Shown one piece after another: positions 35,557 to 48,686 of a stretch of 64,000 bases of DNA (positions are counted from its first letter, which is position 1; each line of letters starts with the position of its first letter). The stretch lies in the NCBI GenBank assembly GCA_033439795.1, contig JAUTDP010000014.1:372001-436000 (forward strand), read 5' to 3'. Under the pieces are notes generated by a model. The model was given only the letters and a program-made list of their open reading frames with translations, did not search any database and was not told where the DNA came from. Position numbers and translations under genes: made by a program. This stretch comes from Sordaria brevicollis. Lineage: Eukaryota > Ascomycota > Sordariomycetes > Sordariales > Sordariaceae.

Positions 35557-38500
35557 TTTGTCGGTTGGTGGGATATTTCGGAGCGTGCAAAAGACGAGTG
35601 ATGACTGTCGTCAGATTGTTGTTGTTTCGGCTCGTAGATGGAGGCTGTTGTATAAATGAAGAGACGCTGATGTGATGATGGGTTGAAAGTGAAGCAAAGA
35701 TGGTGTGGACAAGTCCTTATATACTCGTCACGATCCAAGCCTTGACAGGGCAGAATGCCGTAGAGTGTGTAAGAGGCGTAGATTGCTTGGTACTATGTCC
35801 AGGCACAATTCCTGTTTCAGGGAACGGTTGTACCAAACTACTGGTATCAGCCAAGTGTTCCCTATAATGTTGTTGGTAGACACTCTCTGTGTAGTGGCGA
35901 ACGCGGCAAGGGTGGGTAGAGGCAGTTGGTTGATAGTCTCCCAAGGTGGATATGGAGGGTATTCTCGATTCAAGCAACGGCAAGATGGGGGCCCCGCGAC
36001 GTGCTCGTAGACGAAAGTACCTACACGGTTTGATACATCCAACAACGACGGAAGCAGGGTGGGTCAGTGTAGGGGAGGTATGCGGCAAGGGGTTAGGGGT
36101 GGTAAGAACAGCCGGGCCTATCAAGACGCCACGGGAAGACGTCTAGTGCTTTCTGGACCGGGAGGAGCAAGCAGGTAGAATACTAGGGGAGGAGTGTCAA
36201 GACTGCATATAGCCCTCGATAAGGAAGGACGACACGACAGTGCGGGAGGAGTGTGGCTTTCTGTGATGGCTGCCGGTGGAAAGGGATGTTCAGACCTAAG
36301 CGGATTAGCCAAAGAACCAGTTGGGCCGGTGTAGTAGCATCCAAGTTTACGGTGCCTTGTACGTACCAAGTATGATCCCTTCGTGGGGAAGAGTTCGTCA
36401 ACAGATGGGTGGATCGATCAGGTCCTGTAGTGACTTGCAGTTGTCCTGTTGGTTTGCTAGGCTTGGACTACAAAACCCAAGAAGAACCGTCCTATGAGAT
36501 CATTGGCTGCCGCATAAGGCGAACAAGACAGAAAGAGGTTGATATCAGGTATCTGTAGAGTACAGTACCGCGCGGGGCCGCAGAACTGAAGATAGATTCG
36601 TATAGAGGGCCAGTATGCTTTCTTGCTTTCCATGTAAATGGTACGTCTGAGGGAGCTCGAACCAGGGGACGACGTACTTTTTCAGAGACATGGGATGAAC
36701 AGAGATGAACAAGAGGTAAGGTACGGCCAACTGTGGGCAACCTCCTGTACCTCCTAGGTAAGGCAGAGGCAACAAGTGTAGAGTGAAAGCCCTAACTGGC
36801 AACGTCGTGTAGCTTACTAGGGAGTGCCCCTGACGAGCAAGGAAGGCCGGTTCACTTGCAGGGACATTGGCTTCTGTCACACAAGCCTACGACTCCCGGT
36901 CGCTCCAAATGTGTATAATCCTTGCCGAGTTCAAAAAGGAGGGGGGTGTGAAGAAGGAAGACTAGGCTATCCTGGGCCATGTTGGAGTACACAATGGAGG
37001 CTAGCCTTGATGGACTTAGTTAAGTGGGCAGTCTCCAGAGGGCCAAGCTTGCACCGGGCCTTGTGGAGCTGGGGGTGGGTGCAAAAGAGATATTCAGTCG
37101 TTACCTCTGCAAGTGTCGCCGTTGTCTGCTATCAGTGCCAGCACGGTGGCATTATGATGTTGTTGATGTGACGACCTGTAGGCGAAAACACATTTACATG
37201 TAACTTGAATCCATGTGAGTGAGGGTGGTCCGTTATTGGGCGACCAAATCAGCCTCAGAAGGCGTGTTATCTAGTGACAATGGAAGCCGGGGTGGTTACT
37301 TACAGGAACCATTTGTGATCATGATGTGTCGGCCTCTTGCAAAGGTGAGGCGCAGAATTCGAGGCTGAAGAGGTGAAGGTCGCATACAGGCGGCCAATCC
37401 AGCAAATCTGGATCGACATATCTGGAAGTTAAACAAACATGAGCCGCCAACACCAACTGCCCTGCTCAGAGAATCTGTGGAGAAAGGCAGACAAGAATGG
37501 ATTGACTGAGAGGGGTCTTGTCGGTTTCCTCCATTTTTTTTCGCACTTGTCGTGGGTATCGAGCCAGAGGGTTTGGGCTTGGATCGCTAGGTTGCTCGAA
37601 ATTGTTAGTGCAGTCGCCAAAATACAGACAGCGTCAGTTTTGGTTCCTGACGATCCATGGACACTTGACACAAATCCGATTTGTCCATTTTCCGAGACCA
37701 TTTAGGTTCTCACCTCAGCAATGGAAACCAAACGGCCTTGAAGATGAGCATCTGGGATTTTCTTTTTGTGTTATTTTTTTTGCAAGGTTGATTTGTGGAA
37801 TGAGAAGAAAGGCGGGAAACCGCTGTCGTTAAGCTGCGGGCTGGTCTTGTTGTTAACCTGTCATGGGTTGTAAAGGTACGTAATCCGAGATGGGATCCCA
37901 GGGGGGGTACAAAGATGCTATTCGCTGACTCCACGCCAACAATGCAAGATGATAGCTGTCTCGGGATGTCCATTGGGTTGAATTGATTGTCGCCATTGCC
38001 GAAATAGGTAATCCAGCAGAAACTGCTTCGCCAAAAGAGGTTTCCAAGAGGCCGAAATTGGCCAAGATTGGTGTCTGGATATCTCCATCGTCAGGACCAT
38101 TTCCCACTTTTGAGTCTAGCCTATCCGAGTAGTGTCGTCCTGCACAGTGACCTTGTTCGCATGAACCGTAGCTCGCGTGACTTGGAGCATCGTTCTGAGC
38201 GGACAGGCCCCGAATCGACGACAGGCCCCTCGATATCATGGAGAGAGGTCAGGGAATTGTCGAAGTTGTTGCAAGAATCGTGGTTTTCTGGAAACTTGTT
38301 GGTTCGGTTGACGTGCCGCACGCAGTGATGATCTGATGTCTCTCCAGGGTCAGAGATATTAGCCTAGCCCTCGCCTGGATTTGCCCTGGGGAATGGAGGT
38401 TCTGGAGGGCACCTCATTCTTCCCCGGTAGCAGTAGAGCAGCAACAGCAACGACAACGACGGTGGTGAGTGGCACCCTGCGCCCCGACTAGCACTCTGCT

Positions 38501-41500
38501 ACCAACAGTGAGGTTTGGAGGCGACGAGGTGACGAAATGTAGTATTTTGGAATCTCGAGATCGCGCTAAGGCACCGCGGCCTGGGAACGGACGAGCCGTG
38601 GATGAGCATGGCCTGCTCTGCCCTGTCCTATCCGCCGTGCTGGTGATGCTGGTGATGCTGGTGGCCCTGGTTGGCCTTGGGTTGACTGGGTTGAGGTTCC
38701 ACTTGACTTGGTCCGGGATGTGGGAATGGAACCTGAACCTTGAGAAAGAGGAAGACGAAGCGGCCTCGACAGCAACGGTCGCCCGCTCCCATTGCAGGTC
38801 CTGTCTTCCAATTTTGCAGAGTGCAAGAGTGCAAGAGTGTGTGCAAGCGTTGTGCCTTCCCTCACTCAGTATTTCGTCTTGACTGCGTTCACACGGGGCG
38901 TCCCATGGCCAATGCCCCGTTCCTTCCCGCGCGGTGTCTGCCCCATTGATATTCCAAATTGGCCAATCAAACTGCTGGACTTTCTTGCACGAACTGGATC
39001 GCCGCCAGGGGTCTCCAAATTTTACCAATAATCCAATCTCATACCGGTGACCATCACTGCAGCAGCCTCCCTCACTGTAACCTTCGTACCGCTGTACCTC
39101 AAATATGCCCACTCACTAGCAAATTTCTCTATTGTCCACACTGCAATTTTCCCACTTTTCTTTTGGTTTCTTCGCGGCCGATGCCATCGATGTGCTCATA
39201 AGCCCAAGCGGGAATGGCGATTCCGTGTCTCGGGGAGCTCGTGCTTCCCGGTGAATGTGTGCAAAATGTCCCTTTGAGGTTGGGTTCTGTTAGCGTTTGC
39301 TGGTGGAAGCAGCGGTGGAAGTTGGGACTTTTGTTAGGTGCAGCTTCCGAAATGTCGGAGCGCATGCGGGGGTCGGGTGTTCATCTGAGGGGGTTCGTTA
39401 CTTCGTCTACAGGGACGCTACAGGGACGGGAACTGAACTCCACCTAATTTTCTTCGACTCTCTCATCATTTCTTCCGGAATCAGCCCAACGGCGGTCACC
39501 ATCTGGACCCGTTCAATCACCAACTCTTGTCGCCCTCTCGACCGACTTGCGCCCCAACCCAAATTATCGGCGTCCTCTAACCTCCCATCGCCTCCGAGAA
39601 ACAATGACGATAGTTTCATGCGGCCCTATTAAAGACGACTTGCTTTTGGCTTGGTTCCCTTCCGGCTAGACCGGGTCCCCGCTCAATGGCCCTCTGGCCG
39701 CCTTTTGCGGCCGCCACAGCCATGTTGGACGCTACCGTGCCTTGACCACCAACACTCCGCCTCCGGCCGATATGAATTCGGGCCTGATTTCACGGCCCAC
39801 TAGATGTCTACGAGCAGCTTGTGGGTGTGGCATTAGGAACACAGTATCGCCGCGTTGGGTAGCCGGATGCACATCTTGGAGAGAGGGTTTCGGAGGCCCA
39901 AGAAGAGGAGCTACTACACACTCTCTTGCTTTCAACTCGCCGAGAGGCTCGAGAAGAGGAAATTGGTAACTCTGTCGCCCATTGCCGTTTCTGCTTCTGT
40001 ATCCGGTCAGAGATCTCATCCGGGGTGACTACCAGAGGCACGGTTTCATTGGCGACAGTACGATCAAAGACGTGCCCACCTCGGGACAAAGTGACGGAGT
40101 CATCCAGTGCGTGTGACCATGGAGTCCGCCTGTCTTCTACCCCGGGTTGTTACCTGCGGAGGGACGTCTTGGGATATACTGTCTCTTGGCTGGGGGCCAT
40201 GGTGATGTGATGCGTCTTCTCTGAACCCCCCTACACTCGTACACCTCTGCAGTCAACTGACCTTCCCAAGGAGCGCACCTCTACGACAGAATGAGCGATG
40301 ATCGAATCTGGAGTGCCGTTGGATGGAAGTCATCACTCGGGTTCCGACCCACTAATCTTTCGCAAACTAACTTATGGTCCGGAGTATTCTCGACTGTCAT
40401 GGTTAAGGACAGTAAATTTTTACAGGATGGCACTCTGCTCAGGCCTTGACGCATTGTTGAAATGCTCACGGATCTTATGTGTACCGTCCAGTGATCCTTC
40501 CACGAGGGCACGGCTCGCAAGTCTTCGCTTGCTAGAGGACCAAAGAAGGGTCCGAGAATTGGGCGGGAAGAGTTCCGACTAGCAGAGAAAACCACACTGT
40601 TCTACGGCTATCCGAAGCAACAGCGTCTGTTGCTAGTCCACGAATCCATGGCGTACAACTGTCGATGGACAACCCCAAGGAACACTGTTGGTTGACGGAA
40701 CGGCTGTTCGCGGCTCTTGGCGTTCAAAGAAGCGAAGCCCGGCATGCAACTGTATACGTTCCGGCATAGAGAAAAACCAAAGAAAACCAACAACGTTGAG
40801 GCTCTTGCCCTGGTCAATATTTGCAATGATGGTAAATTAACCAGTTAGGGTTGTCTTCCACCGCTCACTGCGCTTTATATCCGCGTGTACGCGACTATGT
40901 CTGTGACGGCGCCCAATCTGCCAATCACAGCAACGAGTAGCCGCCAGAACCATGCTACCGGTAAGCACCAACACCTCAACCCTATCGCTTGGATATCTTC
41001 TACCTACCGTGTACTGACAAACTTTGTAGTCCCTACTAGGCGTTACTGTAATCTAGCATCGCGATGCTTGCTTGTGCCATGCTTCGATACCTTCTACTAA
41101 CCACTGGTGACTACTGCCTCGGGTCGTCTGTGTCCTAAAAGAGATCAAGCACCAACAGCCAGTATACCCGGCCCCTGAACAGACGGTCGATCGTACCTGG
41201 GCTTCTGCTTTGATTATGGACCATTTCTTTCCAAGACACTACTTAAATACGGCTGGTAGTGATGGGTAGTATCGTGCTCTGACTGTATCACAGGTTCCGG
41301 GTCACAACACGCTCCTGCCGAATATGGCTTCCTGGCACGGCATCGCCCTCCGCCGGGTGTCAAGTGTGATGGTCCGATTGGTACGAGTTATCTGCACCAA
41401 CCTAGCTGTGGTGATATTACCTTTGCCCAGCTTAATCTCCAATACGATATGCAGGAGAGAACGGTGGGACCGCGCTGTTCTGCCCTCGTCGTACCAGAAT

Positions 41501-43958
41501 TTCGTTGGAAGCACCGGGGCACAGTTCGCACAGCAAACGCATAACCGGTCTTCCTTCTCAACCCACGATTCTGCTCACCAGCCTTCGATGTAGCACTTGA
41601 GCAGGGTTAAGAGCCCTCTGCCCTGGCGGGGAAAGGCTCGCAGAGATGGGCAGGGTCTTTGGAAGAGCGGCTGAACCTCTCCAACTTGATACATGCTCAT
41701 ATGCGCGTGCTAGGTGCGAGATATCCCAGGCCAGTCCATCGTTGGTGATAGAACTCACGCTAGGCATTTGATGAAGGTGCACCAACAGTACCGTTCGAAA
41801 GCCATCACCGAACGCATCGGGCCGGATCGATGACAGATATGCATCTCGAAGGCACTGGGGGTGCCCCTTTATCCGTCATCCAATTTGTGGGTGTCTCTAA
41901 TCGTCGACATTGTGACATATGATACATCTCCCTCACGGGCTACTTTCAAATACGTGGAGGATGCAGTCCGCACTTGTCAAGGTCCGTTCTTATATGGGTA
42001 TGACAGTCCATCATTTCCCGTGTAGGAGACTTCCATTGGAGCATCGGCTGGGGACCAACAGCTCGACTTTGGCCACCTATAAACAAGAACGGGCCGCACC
42101 CACTTTTCGAACTTGTCGAAAATGTACTCCATCAACCTTCTTTCACTTTAGCGACCCTGCAGATGCTTTTGAGCTTTCGTCAAATTTGGACGCACGTGCA
42201 CTTAGGTAAATAATTCACAATTACGATTAGATCCCTTCACCCGAAGTTCGGCACGCACACTTTACATTCACATGCTTACATGATTGGCATAATGCAGGCC
42301 GTATTAGGTGCTCTGGCGCTACACAGAAAATTGACACCTAAGGCGCATGCTTCCATCCACTCACAGCACATGCTCTTCCCGTTACCTTGCCCCAAAAGTT
42401 TGAAAGAGGAAAAAAGATACGCGGTTCAGTGGATAAGCCTTACATCCATCTCGAGACGGTGAAGAGATCACGGCTACCTTCGGGGTTCCCATCCAACCAT
42501 CCCATTTCTCGATAACATACTAACTCTGAAGCAGCAGTTTCTCAGCTTTTCCTACCCCTTTCTTGGTCACATGCTCCCTGGCGTGATGCTAACGCGGACT
42601 AGGGGAAACACAAGACAAGCTCAGGGCATTATATGCCATCAGATAACGTGTTAGTGCTTCCTGAAGGTCAAGGCACCCTACGTTAACTTGACTAAGTTGA
42701 CCCTGTGACGCAATTAGGGGTCGGCATTCCCTCTCTAATTCCAGTCTCTTGACTTCTTAAGCTCTTGACATCGTACCTTGTGGCGGCTGGCCCCGGTTGA
42801 GGTGGCCCGTTTTGGGTTCCATTACCCCAGACTTGCGTGGTCGAGCTCCAGCTTTCCCCGCGCCCCACAACCCCCGAAATCCCGGAACGTCAAGTGACAG
42901 TCGCAACATCTTCCGATATATCTTCGACGGGTTAGCCGGCGACCAATCACGGCCAACCGACGCCCGGTCAATCGACAAACGGGCGTGTCGGAAAGACCGC
43001 CCAGACCTGCCAAAGAGCCGCTCATTGCTCCACATTTTATGAGCTACCCCTGGTGAGTATCAAAGTCTATTCTGATTTCGGCTGCGATGGCCTTGTCCCG
43101 AGCCCGCCGTCATTCCACCGGCTCTGTGGGCAGGTGCGCAAGTCGCCGAGCTACCGCTGCCTTACGGGGCATTTGACGTCGACATCACTCGTTTGCATCG
43201 CATTGCGTTCCCCTTTCCCTAGACTCTAGAACTCTAGGCTGGCCCAGTCCGCAACGTCTTGCCAGCGTTCTCTCTCCCGTTGTCAGCTTTGCGGATAACA
43301 AAGGCTTTGAACCCCTCATTACGCCTCCATCCCGCTCTGTCTCAAGCCAATGACATCCCCACGTGTGTTGGTTCTCTGACCTGGCGCCATGAAGCTCGGG
43401 CGAGGGGGTAACCTCGCTATGGTCAATCCAATCATGCGTCATTGAAGTTTTAGCTTGGAGCAGAGGTGTGTGCTCTTGCAGTCCTCTTGCAGCATCGTTG
43501 CAGATAAGGCTTGGCAGGCGGTCGTCTCATGGGTTGGAGAAAGTTGGCGTTTGGGGGAACACTGGCGCGGTTTCAACCACCTCGTTCGTGGGCGTTCAAG
43601 TGCGGAGTACAGGAAAAAAGGAAAAAAAGCAATGATTTGCAGCTTGCACCTGCCTTGCGTTTGGTAAGCAGTCGGCCTGGCGGCCAAGTGTTGCTCGAGT
43701 CAGGATAAAAGGGCATGCCCCGTCTTGCATGGAACCCTCGTTTATTTCTCCAGAGCTCCTCTCCTCCCATCTCTATATCAACTCCAACTTCCTCTGCCTT
43801 TTTCTTCTCTTCGCACTTCTCCCAGACAACTTCCACTCAGAAAATCAAATCTCGCTCCCTCATCCAACTTTCACGGACTACCCAGCGGCCTCCTTCAGCC
43901 ACCAGCAAAAAGAACCACCACCTTTCTCGGTCTAAAACCACTCTTCAAATCACCAGCC
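35557..43958. other. Gene-poor interval, last part: no gene recognised
   Basis: About 8.4 kb without a frame that shows codon bias, conserved domain or credible splicing. The longest frame (minus strand, 38414-39112, 232 codons) is low-complexity and has no recognisable domain. The last 250 bp before 43959 is a pyrimidine-rich probable promoter/leader for the next gene. Confidence 0.45.
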
Positions 43959-44213
43959 ATGTCTTCCCAGGATACCCGCTCCATCAGCCAGCGTCTTCGC
44001 CCTCGTCGTCCCTCTACCTTCCTCACCTTGGCTCCTGTCATCGGTGCCACCGCCGAGCAGAAGGCCCAGGACAATGAGGTCGCTCTCGAGTCTCCCACCG
44101 AGAGCGTCAAGCAAGTAGAGGCTGAGTCGGCCGAGGCTCTCAAGCGCCGCACTTCCAGCGTCAGCAGCGAGTCCTCCAACGCCGGCGGCTTCCGCTTCCT
44201 CAGAAACCACTAA
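43959..44213 (+). CDS. Small 84-aa Ser/Arg-rich protein of unknown function
   Basis: Begins MSSQDTRSISQRLRPRRPST and ends GGFRFLRNH, TAA. The frame is open upstream to 43725, but the codon choice changes sharply at this ATG: from here nearly every codon ends in C or G (CGC, ACC, GTC, AAG), as in highly expressed genes. The ATG also follows a CT-rich leader with ACCAGCC context. The protein is hydrophilic, with Arg/Pro-rich ends and an acidic Glu/Ala centre (VKQVEAESAEALKRR). No signal peptide or membrane segment. I do not recognise a named family. Likely a short, strongly expressed cytosolic protein; an intron-containing longer isoform cannot be excluded. Confidence 0.7.
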   Translation: MSSQDTRSISQRLRPRRPSTFLTLAPVIGATAEQKAQDNEVALESPTESVKQVEAESAEALKRRTSSVSSESSNAGGFRFLRNH

Positions 44214-46590
44214 GTGTCGGTGGTCGGCACTTCATTTTTTCCCATCATCTGTTCATTCAGTCAAATTTCAGCGATAAAATTCTGGCAAGCACAGCATCAG
44301 CATCGGAGCTTTGCAAAACGACACGCGCAACGGTTTTCTTTCAAATCACATATACCTTTCAGCCATGACGACGTCTTGCTCTTTTGGGGAATAGAAATCC
44401 CAGGCAAAAATGGCAAAAAACTACATACCACACATTCACAAAAGGGCTTTTCGACCACGGCGCTTTTCGGTCTTCTTTTTTCTTCTCCGGTGTTCCTATG
44501 ATTGGGCATTTTTGCGAATTCGGTAGCGCTCCACACTGGGATGGAGCAATTTCTCAAAGGCGCTGCGGAATTTTTTCTTTTTATCTTTTCACTCTGCGAT
44601 AAGGAGTTTGTGGTGGAGGTTCATCCTTTTTCAGGTGGACAAGGAACAAGGGAAGGTCATGGCATGGATGTCTGTCTGTTTTCTTGGCAGTTTTGGTTGG
44701 GGGTAAGGGGCGAAGGAGGCAGGAGGCAGGAGCCAACCAGGCACATCGATGGGATTTTCTGGGATGTGCTGGCGAGGGATCAACAAGGGGATGGTATCGT
44801 TAGAGAGAGTATCAATTTTCAAATGAGAAGAAACCCATAAGTTGTTTCTCTCTGCTTCTGTGGTCTCGCACTCGGTATCGTGATGATCTGTTGTTTGTTT
44901 GTGAGTTGGGACGATACATAAACAGAGACAGTTTCAGGCAAGTTTAGGCAGTGAAACTCGAAGGGTTTGGTTTCTTCTTCAGTTCCTCTCTTCAACCGGA
45001 CATAACTCTCTCATAGGTTGACCCCCACCAAGCTGTTCGTCTCGTATTTCCGTTCCTCTTTTCCTCTTTCATTTTTTTTCTCTCTCAACGCCTCTTTCAT
45101 CCACATGAAATCCCCACCCATGACGTTCGCGGTTGTACCAACTTAAGCCGGACCATTGAGGTTCTCTCCTTCAAGCACACCATTTGGCCATTTGCAGGCA
45201 GAATTCCTGATGGTGGATTTCCTCATCTTGCCTCAGCCCTCATCAACGAATAGGATCCGACCCGTAGACTTTTGACAGAAACAATGGAGAATGTTGCTCA
45301 CTTGGTCTCCTTCTCCATCGATAGTCCGATACAGCAACGGAGAAAAAAAAAATCGATAAGGGCTCGTTGGCTCAGGCTGACGAGTGACGACTGGACTCCG
45401 GAGAAAGCCAAAAACCTTCCCTATTCTTGGCGCTTATTAACCAGCCTATCCTTGCTTTGGCAGCGCGCGCGTCTCGGCCCCTCGCGGCCCCCCCGTACGT
45501 AGCTTATTTTGGGGCCGGTGCCCGATTGCGATAAGCTATCGAAAACTTTATTTTGTCTACATCCGACGCGGAGACGAGAGTCGAAACCAAGGAACTGATT
45601 CAAGGAAGCTATCCAGGTGGAGGTCGTTATCCAGGTAGTGATGAGGCAGGCAGGAACAAATTCCACTCCAAACACGAACAAGAAAAAAATGATCACATGG
45701 TCGGTCCTTCCTCAGGACCTCATCAGCTGACCGGTTCCTCAAGCTGGCCCCCACGAAACCAAAACCTTGAGCATGTTGCAGTGGTGCAGCAAGATGTTCC
45801 GTTTGAAGTCTCAGCTTGGGACCCGCAACGTACCTTGGCGGGAGGGGTAGAAAGACAAGTCCCAAACCATGAAGAGATGTGGTTTCAAGAGAATTTGACT
45901 GCCTGGTTGAGAGGACAATGAACCTTGATGGACATGGACGAAAGGAAGGAAGGATCACAGGCCCGTAGTAGGGAAACCCAAAACCAGAGAAGGGAAAGAA
46001 GCGGTAAGAACGTGTGAAAAGGGGATGAAAATAAACGGTGTGTTTTGAACTTCTTATTCGTGGTCTTTCGTTGGCTTTCGTCAAGTCTTGTGTTGTCGCC
46101 GCCAGTTCGGTAAATCTTGAGATCTGCATCAAGGGGGGTTGCAACCGTTTGCTTGTATGTAAATAATCGGGATTTGTTGTTGAAGATCTGATAACAACTG
46201 GCTCTCTTCTGCTCTTCCATGATGGAATCATGCACAAAGAAAGTTAGGGATTGCGTGAGATGAAGTGATTGAAGATTGCCGTTGTCTAATACAGCTGCGT
46301 TTTTCGTCATCTGGTGGAATATCAGGAACTTGCAAAGCTGTTCAGATTCATGTGGCTTATTAGGTTGTAACAGGACGCCCATGTTGCCGTCCTCATTGAA
46401 TATGTCGGGTTATCTAATCTCAACGGTTGAAGCAAAAGCACAGCAAGCCGTACAAGCAGTTAATGAAACGCCGTTATACTTCCCAAACTATCACCATGTG
46501 TACATCTACCTCTACAGCTACAGACAGCACGCTGAGTAAATGTGGTTTCCGTGCCGCTGCGTTTCAAGAAGCACGCAGCGGCACTGCTTA
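44214..46590. other. Intergenic region 3' of the 84-aa gene
   Basis: No supported gene. A 226-codon minus-strand frame (45557-46237) has no codon bias or recognisable domain. A GC-rich patch lies near 45460-45500. Confidence 0.5.
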
Positions 46591-46998
46591 GACCCTGTTT
46601 GTTCTCAAAATGTGGCAGTATAGAAGCCTCTATACTGCGCAATCTATACTGTAACAGTATGGAAATGGCCGCATTTGTTTCCAAAGCAGTATAAATTTAA
46701 AATCCGAACCCCCTCCAGATAATTTTGCCCGGGTTAGGGTTATAGGTGGTAACTTTTCCCCTCAGCGCAGTATAATATATACATGCCCTTGAGCATGTAT
46801 ATCTGCAGTATGGCCGCCGCGACTTGCTGCTTCAGCGCATCAGCGCCCTGGATTTCAGCGCTGGTCACTAACAATAAAAAAAAATGAAAGGGGGTGTAAA
46901 AGGCCGTACTGCGCATGAAAATGATGTTGGGAAAACCTTGGTTATAAATCTATACTGCGGCATTTCTATACTGTCACGTTTTGAAAACAAACACGGTC
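46591..46998. mobile_element. MITE, PIF/Harbinger (Tourist)-like, 408 bp with TTA duplication
   Basis: Imperfect 35-bp terminal inverted repeats (46591-46625 and 46964-46998) beginning GACC(C/G)TGTTTGTT, with four differences, three of them transitions. TTA flanks both ends (46588-46590, 46999-47001), the duplication typical of PIF/Harbinger elements. Subterminal CAGTATA/TATACTG motifs recur at least eight times, like transposase-binding arrays. No transposase frame. The superfamily is inferred from TTA and end structure. Confidence 0.75.
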
Positions 46999-47001
46999 TT
47001 A

Positions 47002-48686
47002 CCTACAGCAGGTACATGCCTTTGAAGTGCATTCGGCACTCATCTGCGTGGACGGCCAAAGCAGGCAAAAGCGGTAAAAGAGCCCGAGATATTGCTTAGA
47101 GTTCCGAGATTCTTCAAGATCAAGATCTCTTGGCAGACCTCATTGTGCTTTTCGCAACCGCGCGGGGAGGGCAGTACAGTATGAAACCACCACGAAAATG
47201 CTCTAGAGAAAAAGATGTTATCGCGTTACAGATATATAGAATGGTTTCCGAAATGCCAAAAGTTGAAGAGAACGAGATTGTAAAATCAGTCTTATTAACA
47301 AGTCTACGAACAACATGTTCTCATCTTCCGCAAGTTTGAATCGAGGTGGAAAGATCACCAACGGAAAGCACCAGACGATGATTGACCAGAGATAAAGTCT
47401 GACACAAAGATCGTCATGATTTTCCCGCTTCGCCGCCGCCGCCGCCATTGGCGCATCGGAACCTCAGGAGAAAATCAGTGAATCAATCACAAGCCATATC
47501 ACAAACCCGTGAAGCCTCCTTCAACTCCAAATGGTCAGCCCAATACAAAACACCGAAATCATTCTCTGTAGGACTTCCACTTGTCCGCAAAGCTATTCGC
47601 TTTATTTTGTCCACCATCCATCCCATCCCACTGCTAACCCTCTGGCTCTGAGTAACTGCCCACTGTCCGCTGTACAAGCCCCGCTGACGCCGCTGTGCGA
47701 CGGCGACGACGCCGACCCCCGACCGGACCAAACCAAAAAAAAAAACAAAAGGCGGGGCCATGCCCAAAAAAAAGCCGCGAGCTGTGTGCCGCGCCGAAGC
47801 GTGCCAAGCCGCTTCGCGCTAATGCCAAGCTAGAGATAAGCTCTTTTTTGCTCCGTCTTGCTCGGCTCCGGGCTTAGGGACAAGATCCCCACCATGACAA
47901 CTCCACATCATCAAAAAGCGCCCACACGCACACGGGCACACCCAAAAACAAAAAGCGTTGTGAGCCTGTGATAGGTACTGGTTGCGGCAGGCACATCTTC
48001 ACACAAATATGTAGGATAAAGAAAGAGCAAGCAAGGGATATTTGTAAGAGAAGAATGCTATGATCCTCCGAGCCCCGAAGTCCCAAAACACCGAGCGGAA
48101 AGAGGCGGTTATCTCCGAGAGGCTCGTGCCCCAACCACTCCGCTCCACCAGACCCGGATACCGGCAACTTCAAACTTGTGCCAACTGTGGATTCAAAAGA
48201 GCTTAAAGCCGAGGGCCGGACACTAGAGGTAAACGGCCCCACATGCGGACCGGACCCAAAATGTTTCCGGCCGGGTCCGGGTCGGGTAAATACCATGTGC
48301 CGGATGATGGGTGCCGGGGCGGGTCCGGATAAAGTAAAGTTGCCGAATTGCGAGTCTGACCCGGCTGGCCGAGGCTATATGTATTCCTACCGCAGAGTAA
48401 TGGCGTCTGTGGATAAAGGCTTCAGGCCATGAATGATCTCTTTCATCAGTCATTCCATTCTATTTCTCTCTGTCTGACCGGCTAGATGAAAAACACGCAA
48501 GAAAACGAAACGCCCTGCTGTTTAACAGTGTAGTGATAATAACCAGTAAACAATGCAAACAACCAAACAAAACCAAAACGCAACTCTCTCTCCATCCGTA
48601 CTTCTCAAACTGTTTCTCCCAAACCGTCTATACCCCTTTCCATCCCTCTCCTCCACTTCCTCCAACTCTATAGACCACCGCCTTTC
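47002..48686. other. Intergenic region 3' of FAB1
   Basis: No supported gene. Includes a GCC-repeat patch (47433-47447), an A run (47738-47748), GC-rich sequence near 48200-48340 with GGTCCGG-type repeats, and the presumed 3' UTR of FAB1. Confidence 0.5.

Noticed and set aside
37439..37705. 88-codon plus-strand frame with a good ATG context
   Set aside because: Codon choice resembles non-coding sequence; no conserved feature. Chance start context is common over 20 kb.
38414..39112. 232-codon minus-strand frame as a gene
   Set aside because: Low complexity, no domain, no codon bias, and its end runs through CCCCC-coded cysteine/serine repeats; overlapping frames on the other strand look equally good.
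45557..46237. 226-codon minus-strand frame as a gene
   Set aside because: Neutral codon use, no motif, poor start context.
46731..46745. TTAGGG-like telomeric motif
   Set aside because: Only about one and a half units, inside the MITE-like element; not a telomere repeat array.
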